From assembly GCA_034440615.1 (NCBI GenBank), contig JAOTOM010004371.1, positions 87,001 through 151,000 on the forward strand: 64,000 bases of DNA, given 5' to 3'. Positions 19,486 to 30,775 of the stretch are shown here, piece by piece (position 1 is the stretch's first letter; every line of letters begins with the position of its first letter). The position numbers and the translations under genes are program-made. The DNA comes from Ashinkailepas kermadecensis. Taxonomy: Eukaryota; Arthropoda; Thecostraca; Neolepadidae. The notes under the pieces were generated by a model. The model did no database searches, had not been told where the DNA came from, and saw only the letters and a list, made by a program, of their open reading frames with translations.

Positions 19486-20698
19486 ACCCTCACACCCGTC
19501 TCTCCGGTCAAATCCTCACACTCTTTCTCTCCAGTCAGATCCTCACACCCCTTCTCTCCGGTCAGGTCCTCACACCCATTCTCTCCGTTCAGATCCTCAC
19601 AGCCCTTCTCTCCGGTCAGATCCTCACACCCCTTCTCTCCGGTCAGATCCCCACACCCCTTCTCTCCGGTCAGATTCTTACACCCCTTCTCTCCGGTCAG
19701 ATTCTTACACCCCTTCTCTCCGGTCAGATCCTCGCACCCCTTCTCTCCAGTCAGATCCTCGCACCCCTTCTCTCCGGTCAGATCCTCACACCCCTTCTCT
19801 GCGGTCAGATCCCCACACCCCTTCTCTGCGGTCAGATCCTCACACCCCTTCTCTCCGGTCAGATCCTCACACCCCTTCTCTCCGGTCAGATCCTCACACC
19901 CCTTCTTTCCGGTCAGATTCTTACACCCCTTCTCTCCGGTCAGATTCTTACACCCCTTCTCTCCAGTCAGATCCTCACACCCCTTCTCTCCGGTCAGATC
20001 CCCACACCCCTTCTCTCCGGTCAGGTCCTCACACCCCTTCTCTCCGGTCAGGTCCTCACACCCCTTCTCTCCGGTCAGATCCTCACACCCCTTCTCTCCG
20101 GTCAGATCCCCACACCCCTTCTCTCCGGTCAGGTCCTCACACCCCTTCTCTCCGGTCAGGTCCTCACACCCCTTCTCTCCGGTCAGGTCCTCACAGCCCT
20201 TCTCTCCGGTCAGATCCTCACACCCCTTCTCTCCGGTCAGGTCCTCACACCCCTTCTCTCCGGTCAGGTCCTCACAGCCCTTCTCTCCGGTCAGATCCCC
20301 ACACCCCTTCTCTCCCGTCAGGTCCTCACACCCCTTCTCTTCGGTCAGGTCCTCACACCCCTTCTCTCCGGTCAGGTCCTCACAGCCCTTCTCTCCGGTC
20401 CGATCCTCACACCCCTTCTCTCCGGTCAGATTCTTACACCACTTCTCTCCGGTCAGATCCCCACCCTTTCCCGTCCCCACCCCTTCTCTCCGGTCAGATT
20501 CTTACACCACTTCTCTCCGGTCAGATCCCCACACCCCTTCTCTCCCGTCAGGTCCTCACACCCCTTCTCTCCGGTCAGATCCTCACAGCCCTTCTCTCCG
20601 GTCAGATTCTTACACCCCTTCTCTCCGGTCAGATCCCCACACCTCTTCTCTCCAGTCAGATCCTCACACCCGGTCTCTCCGGTCAGGTCCTCATACCC
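19486..20698. repeat. 27-bp minisatellite, about 45 units
   Basis: The unit holds CCTTCTCTCCGGTCAGATCC followed by TCACACC, 27 bp in all. Frames are open on both strands: plus 19,483-20,775 (430 residues, repeated SSHPFSPVR) and minus 19,353-20,480 (375 residues, repeated GCEDLTGEK). A partial unit near 20,465-20,480 breaks the phase. The outermost units differ: they read ACACCCGTCTCTCCGGTC and ACACCCGGTCTCTCCGGTC, closer to the ACACCCAGTCTCCCAGGTC of the 75-bp array. Coding is not shown. Confidence 0.96.
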
Positions 20699-20719
20699 TG
20701 TCTTGGGGGGCTCTTGTTG

Positions 20720-21300
20720 TTAAAGACTCCCCTCTAACTTCCAAACTAACCGGTGCAGGAACGGAAAGCGGGTAACATCGGAAAGCCTTCGACGATGAGG
20801 GCCCTAAAATGGCACCATTTTATTTCAAAATAATTTTTTGCCTTAAAATGGCGCTTTATAAAGAAAAAAATGACTTTTTGAACACATTTTGATTTCCATT
20901 TCTGTTAAAGACAGAGAGTTAATACCCAAGCCATTTTCAAAACAGAAGTGCCTAAATATGTTTTCTCCCATTTAGAGCGCTTGTCGTGACTTGGCCTCAA
21001 GTCACTTGACCGATAACATATCAAATTGGATACGGAAAACCTCCTCATATTTCGCCATGCTACCAAGAACATGCACATTACAAAAAGAGGAAAATCTGTC
21101 CAAAATTGGCCGGGACCTCAGGTCACTGAACAAGCCTGAAACGCAATTCCTAGATATGCGTTTTGTAGGCACGGCCCAACGGTACCCACGTAGAAAGCTT
21201 CATTCGAATATATCTTCATTTAAATGAAATATCGATTCTCAAGCATTTCTGGAGGTGGTCCTCTTTGACTAGGTTAGGTCAATGACCTTCATGACCCGAG
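20720..21300. mobile_element. Right flank of dispersed minisatellite-bearing repeat, copy B
   Basis: Collinear with copy A (9,068-9,760), starting right at the edge of the 27-bp array. Shared blocks are listed under copy A. The divergence is clearly greater than that between units within either array, so the flanks are old and the arrays were homogenised later. It ends with an AGGTCA palindrome (21,276-21,288). Confidence 0.7.
21276..21288. promoter_or_regulatory. Perfect IR1 nuclear-receptor site (ecdysone-response type)
   Basis: AGGTCA (21,276-21,281), one base A, TGACCT (21,283-21,288). An inverted AGGTCA repeat with a one-base spacer is the classic high-affinity site of the EcR/USP receptor of arthropods. 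Function here is inference from the motif. Confidence 0.5.
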
Positions 21301-21799
21301 GTTGAAAGTTTCACTTCAGATGCAAACAAAGATCACGGAAAAGGTGCTGAAAATTTCGCCACGCTGCGCGGCGCCATTTTTATCTATTGCGGAACAATCT
21401 TCGGAAGCAGGGGGCATTCAAAGATCCTCTGAGACGGGCGGGGTTGTCACATTCCAGCCTCAGCGGCAAAATCACGTAGCGCGTTCTCGGACCAGCGGAC
21501 AAGTTCAGTTGACCAATAGCACGCCGGCACAAAGTGGACGCGGGCGGAAGCCTGCGCGTCGCAGACGACCGTTTTGCTTTCTGAGCGTCGCTCGTCATTT
21601 ACCGTTATACGACGACCGACAGCCATAACTGAGCCGGCGTTGACGTTCTGCTGTAGCAGGAGTGAATAGGTCGTTGGTCTGCTCCGACTCGATGATGGAC
21701 AGCTGTTGGCAGTGTGCTGGACTTCCTCTCCCTCCCCTGCCCGGCTTAGGGTCTCAGCTCCGACGAGCCCGCGACAGAGGCGCACCACTGCCCTGTCGC
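21301..21799. other. Unannotated, partly CpG-rich stretch
   Basis: About 21,365-21,640 is CpG-rich with a CCAAT box (TTGACCAATAGC, about 21,510). Frames of 72-113 residues overlap on both strands with no family motif. A weak promoter is possible; nothing is called. Confidence 0.35.
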
Positions 21800-22268
21800 T
21801 GGGACGTCCTGGTGGGTAATATGACGTCCTGGGACGTCCTGGTGGAAAATATGACGTCCTGGGACGTCCTGGTGGGTAATATGACGTCCTTGGACGTCCT
21901 GGTGGGTGATATGACGTCCTTGGACGTCCTGGTGGGTGATGTGACGTCCTGGGACGTCCTGGTGATTAACATGACGTCTTGAGACGTTCTGGTGGGTAAC
22001 ATAATGTTTTAGAACGTCCTTGTGGGTGATGCGACGTCTTGAGACGTTTTGGTGGGTGACATGACGTCCTGAGACGTCCTGGTGGCTGACATGATGTCCT
22101 GGGACGTCCTGGTGGGTGATGTGACGTCTTGAGACGTCCTCGTGGGTGATATGACGTCCTGGGACATCCTGGTGGGAGACATGACGGCCTGGGACGTCCT
22201 GGTGGGTGATATGACGTCCTGAGACATCCTGGTGGGTGATTTGACGTCTTCGGACGTCCTGGTGGGTG
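21800..22268. repeat. 30-bp minisatellite, about 15-16 units
   Basis: The unit contains GACGTCCTGGGACGTCCTGG followed by TGGGTGATAT. It is itself built of two GGGACGTCCTG-like halves. Minus frames are open (192 residues, repeated HQDVPGRHIT, ten residues per unit) because 30 is a multiple of 3. Units in the centre are more diverged than those at the left edge. Confidence 0.95.
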
Positions 22269-23290
22269 CATGTTGGAGCCGTTTGAGATTGCGGAAAGTG
22301 ACGTCTGGTAACGGTTGCGGGCAAGGACGATTATAACCAAGCTACATCGCGATGGGAAAAATCCGAAGGAATTGTGAGCATCACAAAGAGTGGGACTATC
22401 CGCGCATACAGCCTTCTCCGCGAAATGTCATCCGACAGTGTTGTAGGGACAGTGGAAAGCGAGGCCTTTCTTACGGATCGAAACACGTGCAGCCCGTGTC
22501 ACGATGACGGCATCCGCACACACTACAGCCACTCATGGTCAATGGGAAAAGGGTAGCCGGTACATCGACCCAGGAGGTGAAAGCGACAAGTCGCCAAGTT
22601 GAGCCGTTTCCGAGAGCCGGACCCAATCGTGAAAAACGCTGAAAAACGTCACTTTCGCTATTCACATCCCCTTGCGTGCGCGTGGCACGTGACCCGGAAA
22701 CGGTTGCCACGGCGAGGTTGGCAATTGTCGTGGCAACACCGAGGTGCTGGTTTGGTATCGATCGATCCACTGGTTGTCGAGATATAGCGATGTGAATCGG
22801 GTCGATCGGAAGCGCTAAAATTGGTGATTTTCGGAGCACAAAATCCTAGTTTTACATGCTATTCCTACGGGCGGCGGATGATTCACGGGACACCCGTTCT
22901 CTCAGGACCCCCGTGTCGCTCACGCGCACCACGTTGACCCTATCGGAACGAAATTGTGTCCAACGGATAGGCAACATTTCGGGCTTTAACGTGCTATCAG
23001 CCATATCTCGTGACATGTGTTGTGAGCCGTGCCACACGCCAATATGCGCCGGGCTCTGTCGGCGCAAGGAATTGTCAAAATAACATGTTAAACCAATGGT
23101 CCTGCCGCGCCAAAGTTGAGCGCGTGCCACGCGCCCGGTATACATCCCACGACAATGCAACTTGACAAAGTACATTGTCCATCAATTGCCTGTCGGCTGT
23201 GAAAATTTCAAGCATGTGCGACCCATAGCTGAACCTGCGCACGATGGCAATCGACCAAAGAACAAAAGACGACAGACAATTGGGACAATC
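22269..23290. other. Unannotated stretch with an X-box-like inverted repeat
   Basis: No coding motif. GTTGCCACG (22,703-22,711) and its exact complement CGTGGCAAC (22,729-22,737) flank 17 bases; GTTGCC/GGCAAC halves resemble RFX X-box half sites, though the spacer is too long for a normal X-box. The stretch has many CACG and CGTG words. Confidence 0.4.
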
Positions 23291-23313
23291 AAACCTGACC
23301 TGAGGCCAAACGC

Positions 23314-23328
23314 TGACCTTGAAGGTCA
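23314..23328. promoter_or_regulatory. Everted AGGTCA pair, type-a unit 1
   Basis: TGACCTTGAAGGTCA: two AGGTCA half sites pointing outwards with a 3-base spacer. On minus, the left half reads TCAAGGTCA, the extended FTZ-F1/ERR monomer site. Confidence 0.5.
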
Positions 23329-23941
23329 CATACTCAGACGCGCTGCTTCCTTGCCCGGTGGGAGGTTATTCGACGCTAATATTCATCCGATAAATATATT
23401 CAGGAAGATGTTATTCGGTACATCGTAAATTTCCCATTATGGCTTAATCCTAAAAGTATTCGTTGACCTTGGGTCAAATGGTGACCTCGAGTGACCAGTT
23501 GACTTGGTGTGCTACATGCCTCTTCGATAGCGCTGGCACAAGTGTTTGAATCATTCCAATAAGTGAATTATCCGGCAAGCTATGCGGTACCCCAGATTTA
23601 ACCCCGTTGACATTTTGGCGTCTGTACGCGAAAGTGTTCGTCGTAGCAAACAATTATTTGGTGATGCATGCACGAAGGTATCGCTGCGAAGGTTATATCA
23701 GAGTTTCAGACGAATCGGAGTATATTTGTAAATGCATTTCTGAATGCGTTGCTGAATGGGATACTAGTGCTACCTGATGAAATGCGTCATCCATAGAGGT
23801 CAGGTCACGCAGTGTACTGTTTCTTGTATTGATAGTGCATGTATCAGTGTTTGGATAGTCTACATTCCATGCTTTGTTTGTCCCACATACGGTACCCCTT
23901 CATCGAACGAACTTCATCTAACTTGACCAGAGGTCAAACGC

Positions 23942-23956
23942 TGACCTTGAAGGTCA
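23942..23956. promoter_or_regulatory. Everted AGGTCA pair, type-a unit 2
   Basis: Exact second copy of TGACCTTGAAGGTCA, preceded 18 bases upstream by TTGACCAGAGGTCAA, another half-site palindrome. Confidence 0.5.
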
Positions 23957-24377
23957 CATGTTCGAACTTACTGCTTCCTTGCTCGGTAGGATATTATTTG
24001 ACGCTAATATCCATCCGATAAATGTATTCAGGAAGATGATATTCAATTGTAAGAAGAAATGGACGATTTTCTTACGTACCATGATTGAAAGTAAAATAAG
24101 ATGAAACGTTTTGGACCACATTGGCAAGGATTACATTACATGTAATAGATGCAATCCAGTTGCTTTCGAAAAAATTAGTTATATTGATTAGTTATATTAA
24201 TATTAGTTATATTAGTTATATTAATATTACTAATTGTTATCGAAAGCGCAGTATTCCTTGCCAATGTGGGCCAAAACGTGTCATTGTATTTTACTTTCAA
24301 TCAAAATGTTATTCGTTGTACCGTAATTTCTCCGTAGGGCGTAATGTTAGTGTTTATCTTGACCAGAGATGAAACGT

Positions 24378-24392
24378 TGACCTTGAAGGTGT
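24378..24392. promoter_or_regulatory. Everted AGGTCA pair, type-a unit 3, slightly decayed
   Basis: TGACCTTGAAGGTGT keeps the extended TCAAGGTCA half on minus but has lost the right AGGTCA. Confidence 0.4.
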
Positions 24393-24907
24393 CATGCTTG
24401 GACGAGCTGCTTTCTTGCCGGATGGGAGATTATTCGGCGCCAATGTCAATCTGATGAATGTATTTAGGAAGATATTATTCGGTACCCTGTAGATGGCAAT
24501 AGTGCAAGGTCCAAACGATATTTTGTGAACATATGTCAAACTTTGAGATGGTACGTTAGACGCTTGAATGTGCTGCATCCATGAGCCCATACGCAAGGTC
24601 TGTGTGTTATTTCGTGGTGTGAAGTAATCGATGTGCTGCTCTATGTACGTGCTATGTAGACTATTACCTGCAAACATCAGGTATATCCTATGTGTCACCA
24701 TGACTATATTCGGTATCCCGTAAATAGATATAGTGCATGAGTAAAACCAACTTTGTTGACCTGAGGTCAAACCGTGACATTGAAGGTTACGTAATTCGAT
24801 GTGCTTTATCTTTGATGGACAGCGGACATCTAGGCGTTGGAATCATTGGGCTAAGTGAAATGCTTTGCATTTTATGCGGTACCCGGTTTTTGACCCGAAT
24901 GACATTT

Positions 24908-24927
24908 CTTGACCTCTGGAGGTCAAG
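24908..24927. promoter_or_regulatory. Perfect 20-bp palindrome of AGGTCA half sites
   Basis: CTTGACCTC-TG-GAGGTCAAG: exact 9-bp arms. It lies inside a type-b unit. Confidence 0.55.
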
Positions 24928-25060
24928 CTGCTCGTCCTACGGAATAATTGTTGCTTGCCTTACTTTTTGCAAGCCACAAAGATCATATCCTGAAAAATGA
25001 ACGAAATCGTAGAGTATGCGAATAGGATGCTGAATGCGAATGCGAATGCGTTGCTAATAT

Positions 25061-25530
25061 CATGGACATGGGAATGTGTAGAGTTCATAGGAACACCCAA
25101 CATCGGTGTAACGAGCTTACACTTCTATATCATCCGAAATCACTTGGAGTCAACATATGGCCAGACAGATGACCGGCCATTAAGCAGGACATCATGGTCA
25201 ACTGTCAACCGACCCGACCTTGTTTCACTGGAAATGCTTCAGCCATGTCACCGTGTTTCTGACAACGCGATATCATTCGCTGAGTTCTGTTTCGAAAGCA
25301 TCACAGGCGCGTCGACACCACCACAAAAACTTCGATGTTGGTCGAGTGATTCAAGCCTTCAAGCTTGACTCTGACACTTATCTCTTGCAAAGTTATTGGC
25401 CGTTCTAACCGGTTCTCGCGCCTTGCATCATGAAATTGAATATTGCGCAGAGAAGCGATCCCCCACCAGCTAGTTAAAAACCGTTTGCAGGTGATGTAGC
25501 CTTAGGAGATCTACACTTTCTACAACACAG
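25061..25530. other. Unannotated spacer
   Basis: A plus frame of 123 residues (24,997-25,368) has no recognised motif. Nothing else is supported. Confidence 0.4.
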
Positions 25531-26596
25531 GGCCGGTCTGTACTGTTGACGGTCGGTGAGACGGTGTGTGTTGTTGACGGTCGGTGGGACGGTGTGTGGT
25601 GTTGACAGTCGGTGGGCCGGTCCGCACTGTTGACAGTCGGTGGGCCGGTCTGCACTGTTGACAGTCGGTGGGCCGGTCTGCACTGTTGACAGTCGGTGGG
25701 CCGGTCTGTACTGTTGACGGTTGGTGGGCCAGTCTGTACTTTTGACGGTCGGTGGGCCGGTGTGTACTGTTGACGGTCGGTGGGCCTGTGTGTGCTGTTG
25801 ACGGCCGGTGTGACGTTCTGTGCTGTTGACGGTCGGTGGGCCGGTGTGTGCTGTTGACGGCCGGTGTAACGTTCTATCCTGTTGATGGTCGGTGGGCCGG
25901 TCTGTACTGTTGACGGTCGGTGGGCCGGTGTGTGGTGTTGACGGGCGGTGTAACGTTCTATCCTGTTGATGGTCGGTGGGCCGGTCCGCACTGTTGACAG
26001 TCGGTGGGCCGGTCTGCACTGTTGACAGTCGGTGGGCCGGTCTGCACTGTTGACAGTCGGTGGGCAGGTCTGTACTGTTGACGGTTGGTGGGCCAGTCTG
26101 TACTTTTGACGGTCGGTGGGCCGGTGTGTACTGTTGACGGTCGGTGGGCCTGTGTGTGCTGTTGACGGCCGGTGTGACGTTCTGTGCTGTTGACGGTCGG
26201 TGGGCCGGTGTGTACTGTTGACGGTCGGTGGGCCTGTGTGTGCTGTTGACGGCCGGTGTGACGTTCTGTGCTGTTGACGGTCGGTGGGCCGGTGTGTGGT
26301 GTTGACGGGCGGTGTAACGTTCTATCCTGTTGATGGTCGGTGGGCCGGTGTGTGCTGTTGACGGTCGGTGGGACTGTGTGTGCTGTTGACGGCCGGTGTG
26401 ACGTTCTGTGCTGTTGACGGTCGGTGGGCCGGTGTGTACTGTTGACGGTCGGTGGGCCGGTGTGTGCTGTTGACGGCCGGTGTGACGTTCTGTGCTGTTG
26501 ACGGTCGGTGGGCCGGTGTGTGGTGTTTACGGGCGGTGTAACGTTCTATCCTGTTGATGGTCGGTGGGCCGGTCTGTACTGTTGACGGCCGGTGGC
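25531..26596. repeat. 28-bp minisatellite with 364-bp higher-order repeat
   Basis: About 38 units of CTGTTGACGGTCGGTGGGCC followed by eight variable bases. Variants include GGCCGGTGTGACGTTCT and ACGTTCTATCCTGTTGATGG. Marker TCCGCACTGTTGACAG occurs at 25,621 and 25,985, and marker GTTCTATCC at 25,955 and 26,319. Both pairs are 364 bp apart, that is 13 units, showing block duplication. Another GTTCTATCC pair (26,319 and 26,543) is 224 bp (8 units) apart. No unique spacers occur, so this is not a CRISPR array. Confidence 0.95.
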
Positions 26597-27527
26597 GCCG
26601 GAGAGCCTCATCTCAGATGGCTGTCACCTCACCGGCACTCGATTGACGTGTTTGCATAAATCAACTCTGCACGTCAACCTGCAGACTCTCAGCCTCACTG
26701 TGTCCAAGTTATTTTCGGTCGGCGTCATACGCAAGGAAAAGCCTTTCAATATTTTTGCTCCAAAGGATGGAAATAACAATGTCAAGTTGTATAATTAGCA
26801 TACGGATGTATACTAGAGTGCAGTTCTCTGTAGTGCTAAACAGCACTACCCAGAACTTGAACTAAATGGAATTAACATTGGGTACATTTTATGCATCATT
26901 GATTTATAGTATGCATACGATATGGTTCAATGTTGATGTAAATGTAAACAAGAATATTTTCCATGACATGTAATTATTTTATCTGATGCGTGTCATTTCT
27001 CACACAACTTCCCAAGTGTGAACCCCTGTTCAGCCTACCAGCGCCAGGTGCCAGCATCTCGCCCGGTCGGCAATAAATGCACGCCGGAACGGACAAGGTC
27101 CACACCTTTCTTATATCGCTCTTGGTATCCTACTATTTTCTTGTGCTATTATTATTATTTTTGTTTTTTTCGTTTTGCTCTTATCTTGCTCATCTCGGGT
27201 ACGGAAGCGTTATTTTCTCCTATTTGTTTGTCCAAAGTAGTGCGATTTCTTTGCACAGATTATGTTTGGTATCACTGGTTGGTAGCCACTGTTGTACTGC
27301 TCAAGCTCACTCAGCAAGGCGTTGTTTCTATTGACCATATTACGGGAGGGTGGGAGGCACAAAGTTTCCCTCCCTCTGTGCCTTTTGCCTGTAGCCCCTG
27401 AACACCTAGATTGATCATCCTGAATATTGGAGACTTTTTCCAACTATCTTCTCGATATAAGGTGCAATTTTCAGCTTCATGCTTCACTCAGAAGTGTCTC
27501 CAGAAGCAATCTTCTGGTGGCATGAAC
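26597..27527. other. Unannotated stretch
   Basis: A T-rich segment at 27,120-27,190 lets an 85-residue Leu/Phe-rich frame stay open (27,077-27,334); no domain is recognised. Confidence 0.4.
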
Positions 27528-27678
27528 TGTTCTCAGTTTGTGCTACAGCGTAGTGTTCTCACTTTGTGTTACAGCGCAGTGTCCTCAGTTTGTGTTACAG
27601 CGTAGTGTTCTCAGTTTGTGATACAGCGTAGTGTTCTCAGTTTGTGCTACAGCGTAGTGTTCTCAGTTTGTGTTCTCA
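27528..27678. repeat. 26-bp tandem repeat, about 5-6 units
   Basis: The unit contains TTCTCAGTTTGTGCTACAGC followed by GTAGTG. The last unit is truncated (TTCTCAGTTTGTG then TTCTCAG). Confidence 0.9.
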
Positions 27679-29985
27679 GTTGATGTAGCATGCTTCGCTC
27701 CTACGGTCAGGGTGTAGCCGCTCACCACCAAACGTGACAGCCGGTGTTGAAACACCACTGGCTAGATGTCCTCAGAGGCCAATGTACTTATGCTTACCAG
27801 AGGTGCGTGCATGATAGATAAAAATGGGGCAGATTGTTTACTGACGAAGTCCACACAGTTCGTGATACCGACGAACTATGAATGTTTCTTGAACGATTAC
27901 TGGAGCTGGTTTAGCGTAGCTCTTCTGTTAGCGTAGTTAGTCTAGCGGGTGACACTGCCGCTGCTAAAGATCAGAAAAAAGAGAAAATATTATTGGATAT
28001 TAGAGAATGCTTGGAGAACTTAGAAAATACGCTTTTGTGACGAGCCACTCCCGGCAATTTTTTTTGGGGGGCAGAGCAGTTGCTTCCTTCCGAATCTACC
28101 AATTGACTTCAGATATTGCCAAATAACTTCTTGCGCCTATTATTAGCCTATTGTGCAAAGTATTTGAAAGCTCAGAATTTATGTTTTTACCATGAGGGGT
28201 GCAGAATAAGTGAGATGAGGGGACTGATCTGGTCTTGCAGTCGCCCAAAAGCATTGAAATTGAGGTTGTTTGTTCTTCCATGAGCGTAGGGGGATATTCC
28301 TCATTTCCATCCTCATCACCCTCCCCCATGAGCGTAAGAACGACATTCGGAATATATCTTAGAATATTAGAAATACTATTTCAATCAGAGCGGCACCAGG
28401 CGGGATGTTCGAGAGGCATGCTGTTGCCGACGTGGGTCCATTCGGATGCTTTAATTAGTGGCGGCGACAATTATTGTTAGGGTGCGTTTATGTGAGCTAT
28501 TGCTTGTTGGAAATTCATTTCCTCATCAAGGGCAGTTCCAGGCACGTCTGAAAGTGGTGAGGTATGTCTTCCAAACCTGACATCCAAGTGTTTAATTTCA
28601 GCGCCATTATATTTGAGTAGATTACTTTACATATTTAAAAATAGCATCTTTTAAACATCTTAACAAACTCCTTGTAAAGGGCGACACTAGAGGAAGGTCT
28701 TCGGGAGAACAGTTTTTCCCCTGTTCTTCACCTTTGTAAGCTGACTGGCTTAGTCCGCGTTTATATCGCATCGTAAGGACAACCTATCATCTAGTTCTCC
28801 CTGACTCTGATTATGATGAACTTTTATTTAAAAAAGCCGTCCTCTCAAAAGGTTCCAAGTGAGACATGACGTACGATGGCATTGCTACTTGCCACCATCC
28901 TGTACCGCACCTTTTCTCCCTTTTCGATTCGCCGATTCTGTCATTGCATTAGTATCTTTTTGGCACGTCACGTGTCTCTGATGGTACTGGTATTATTTAG
29001 GACTTAGGACAACATTAAGCTCAAAAGGATTTCGTAAGCAAGCGAAATATCATAAGATAATTGCCCAATTGTATGTGGACTGGACTCGCCTATGCTTTTA
29101 TTGAGTCAATTTCTTTTCATTTCAACGGAATGATCATTTCATTCGCTGTAGAGTATCTTAAAAGAAGACAAAATCGGTTGCGAAGTATATAGAAGCAGTT
29201 GGGTCTGGGAAATTGTCGGAATTTCCGAAGTTTCTTCTTAGTTCTGTACTGGCCTTTGTCAAATATTTCAGAAGTGGACACAAATGTTGATGGCGTTACA
29301 GTAAATTGATTGCCGTCTTTTGCGAGCGAATTGACTGGCTATATTTCCAGATCTCAGGGCTACTGTGCCCACTAACTACGTCGCGGCCCAGCGGTGCCTT
29401 CCCAGAATATGGTTAACTTTATATTTGGTTTTGTTTTCATCTCTAATCTGCTATACCGTGGGAATTAGATAATTTTTGGAGGAATCAAGCACCACATTGA
29501 ACCCATTTAGATCCATATGTTGTTTGCATTCTTACTTGTTGGGATTTGATACCTCGACATGCAGTGAACTTAATTCAGACAGCGCCTATGGTCATGGCAA
29601 TAATTAGCGGGGGGAAGGTGACCAGTCTCCGCCCTCTCCCACTTTTCAGCGGCGCCATCTCTGACGGGAGAGAGGCGACCCTCTGAGGAAATGGTGTCCC
29701 TGAAAACCCCCTCACGCTTCCTGTTCCTCCTATGCCTTTGCCTATGACCAGATGGTGGTGTTAGCAATGTGCCCACAACTACGATAAAGGCGGACAAAAA
29801 GCCACAATTGTGGACTTTTCGCAAACCTACCCACCCGTCTCCTCCATTAGCATCAGACAAATGAGTGTTCATGAGTGTTTTTGCTCATTTCAAATGCCGT
29901 GTCTTCTGGCGACCTAAAAACCATGGTATGCGCCTGAACAGAGCTGCGGCCCCGAATAGAGGTCTCACTGGGCACTGGCAATGGC
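27679..29985. other. Unannotated stretch
   Basis: AT-rich to balanced sequence without tandem arrays, RNA genes or recognisable transposon protein motifs. Frames are at most 100 residues and unidentified. Confidence 0.45.
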
Positions 29986-30679
29986 AAGTAGCAATATTGG
30001 CCAGCTCCCTCCACCGATTCATGACATTGCAGTGGGTTTCGTTTCAACGGCGTGCTCCTGGCGGCCCATTTGCGGGCCGGATCTCGTCTGATTGGGCACG
30101 TCGAGTGCTCCGCAGGCAGTGCCGGCGTCCATTGGCCGGCAGTTAGACGTAACTCAAGCCATCGCGCCGTTCTCGCACGCGTCGGGGTCGGCTCGTCTCG
30201 ACCGGAGAGCCTCTCGCGTTACTGCACATGCGCGCTGGAACAACGCTGCTGGCTGAAGCCATCCGAGTGGTCTCACTTGGTCCGGTCTTCTCAGCTTGCC
30301 CAGAAGAAGCATGTCAAAGCCAGCGGGTGCACACGCTGCCCGCCGGATCAGGCGACGGGTCACCACGGTCTCACCACGCCCATCGCTATCCCGGACTCAA
30401 TGGAGGCAGGCCGCGTCCGGATGGCCTTGATCACCAATCGTATGGGTGGCTTCAGTACTGATATCATCGTTTTTACATTCACTAGGACACAATTGCACCG
30501 AGTTCCGTTTTTTGCCACTTCCGCTGAACTGTGCCGGACAAACATCAACACTTCCGCTGAACTCTGCCTGACAAACAGCAACAAACAAACTAAAACTTAA
30601 AACTTAACAGCGACAAAAACTTACGTGATGGCCACATTAGTAATGCTTGACGTAGGCGCGAATATGCATGGTAGCTGCA
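29986..30679. other. CpG-rich stretch, possible promoter or decayed exon
   Basis: About 30,040-30,430 is CpG-rich with inverted CCAAT boxes (TGATTGGGCACG at about 30,088 and CCATTGGCC at about 30,130). A 182-residue plus frame (30,052-30,600) has no recognised motif. Near 30,515-30,575 a 27-base phrase (CTTCCGCTGAACTGTGCC and on) occurs twice. Confidence 0.35.
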
Positions 30680-30775
30680 TATGCCGTGCACATGCAGGCT
30701 GTGAGGCACTCAGGCTGTGAGTGCCGTGCACATGCAGGCTGTGAAGCACTCAGGCTGTGAATGCCGTGCACACAG
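30680..30775. repeat. 40-bp tandem repeat, about 2.4 units
   Basis: CCGTGCACATGCAGGCTGTG then A(G/A)GCACTCAGGCTGTGA(G/A)TG, repeated with few changes. Each unit itself holds CAGGCTGTGA twice. Confidence 0.88.

Larger units (their letters stand above)
23291..25060. repeat. Diverged tandem or clustered repeat family with AGGTCA palindromes
   Basis: Three type-a units start at about 23,291, 23,925 and 24,356. They share TGACCTTGAAGGTCA, then CTGCTTCCTTGC, then GATAAATGTATTCAGGAAGA, in order and at constant spacing. Two type-b units (about 23,461 and 24,755) share GACC..GGTCAAA, then AATCATT, then ATGCGGTACCC, then GAATGCGTTGCT. Spacing is irregular (170-630 bp) and identity moderate, so this is an old array or a cluster of one dispersed element. 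No ORF. Confidence 0.6.

Noticed and set aside
21800..22268. Array of CRE sites (TGACGTC)
   Set aside because: The unit reads TGACGTCC, not the palindromic TGACGTCA, and is simply the phase of the 30-bp repeat.
25531..26596. CRISPR array with 28-bp repeats
   Set aside because: Units are directly abutting with no unique spacers, and the genome is eukaryotic.
28690..29580. Possible decayed coding stretch on plus (words such as KKTKSVAKYIEA and FRKQAKYHK)
   Set aside because: Stops are frequent and no ordered family motifs were found.
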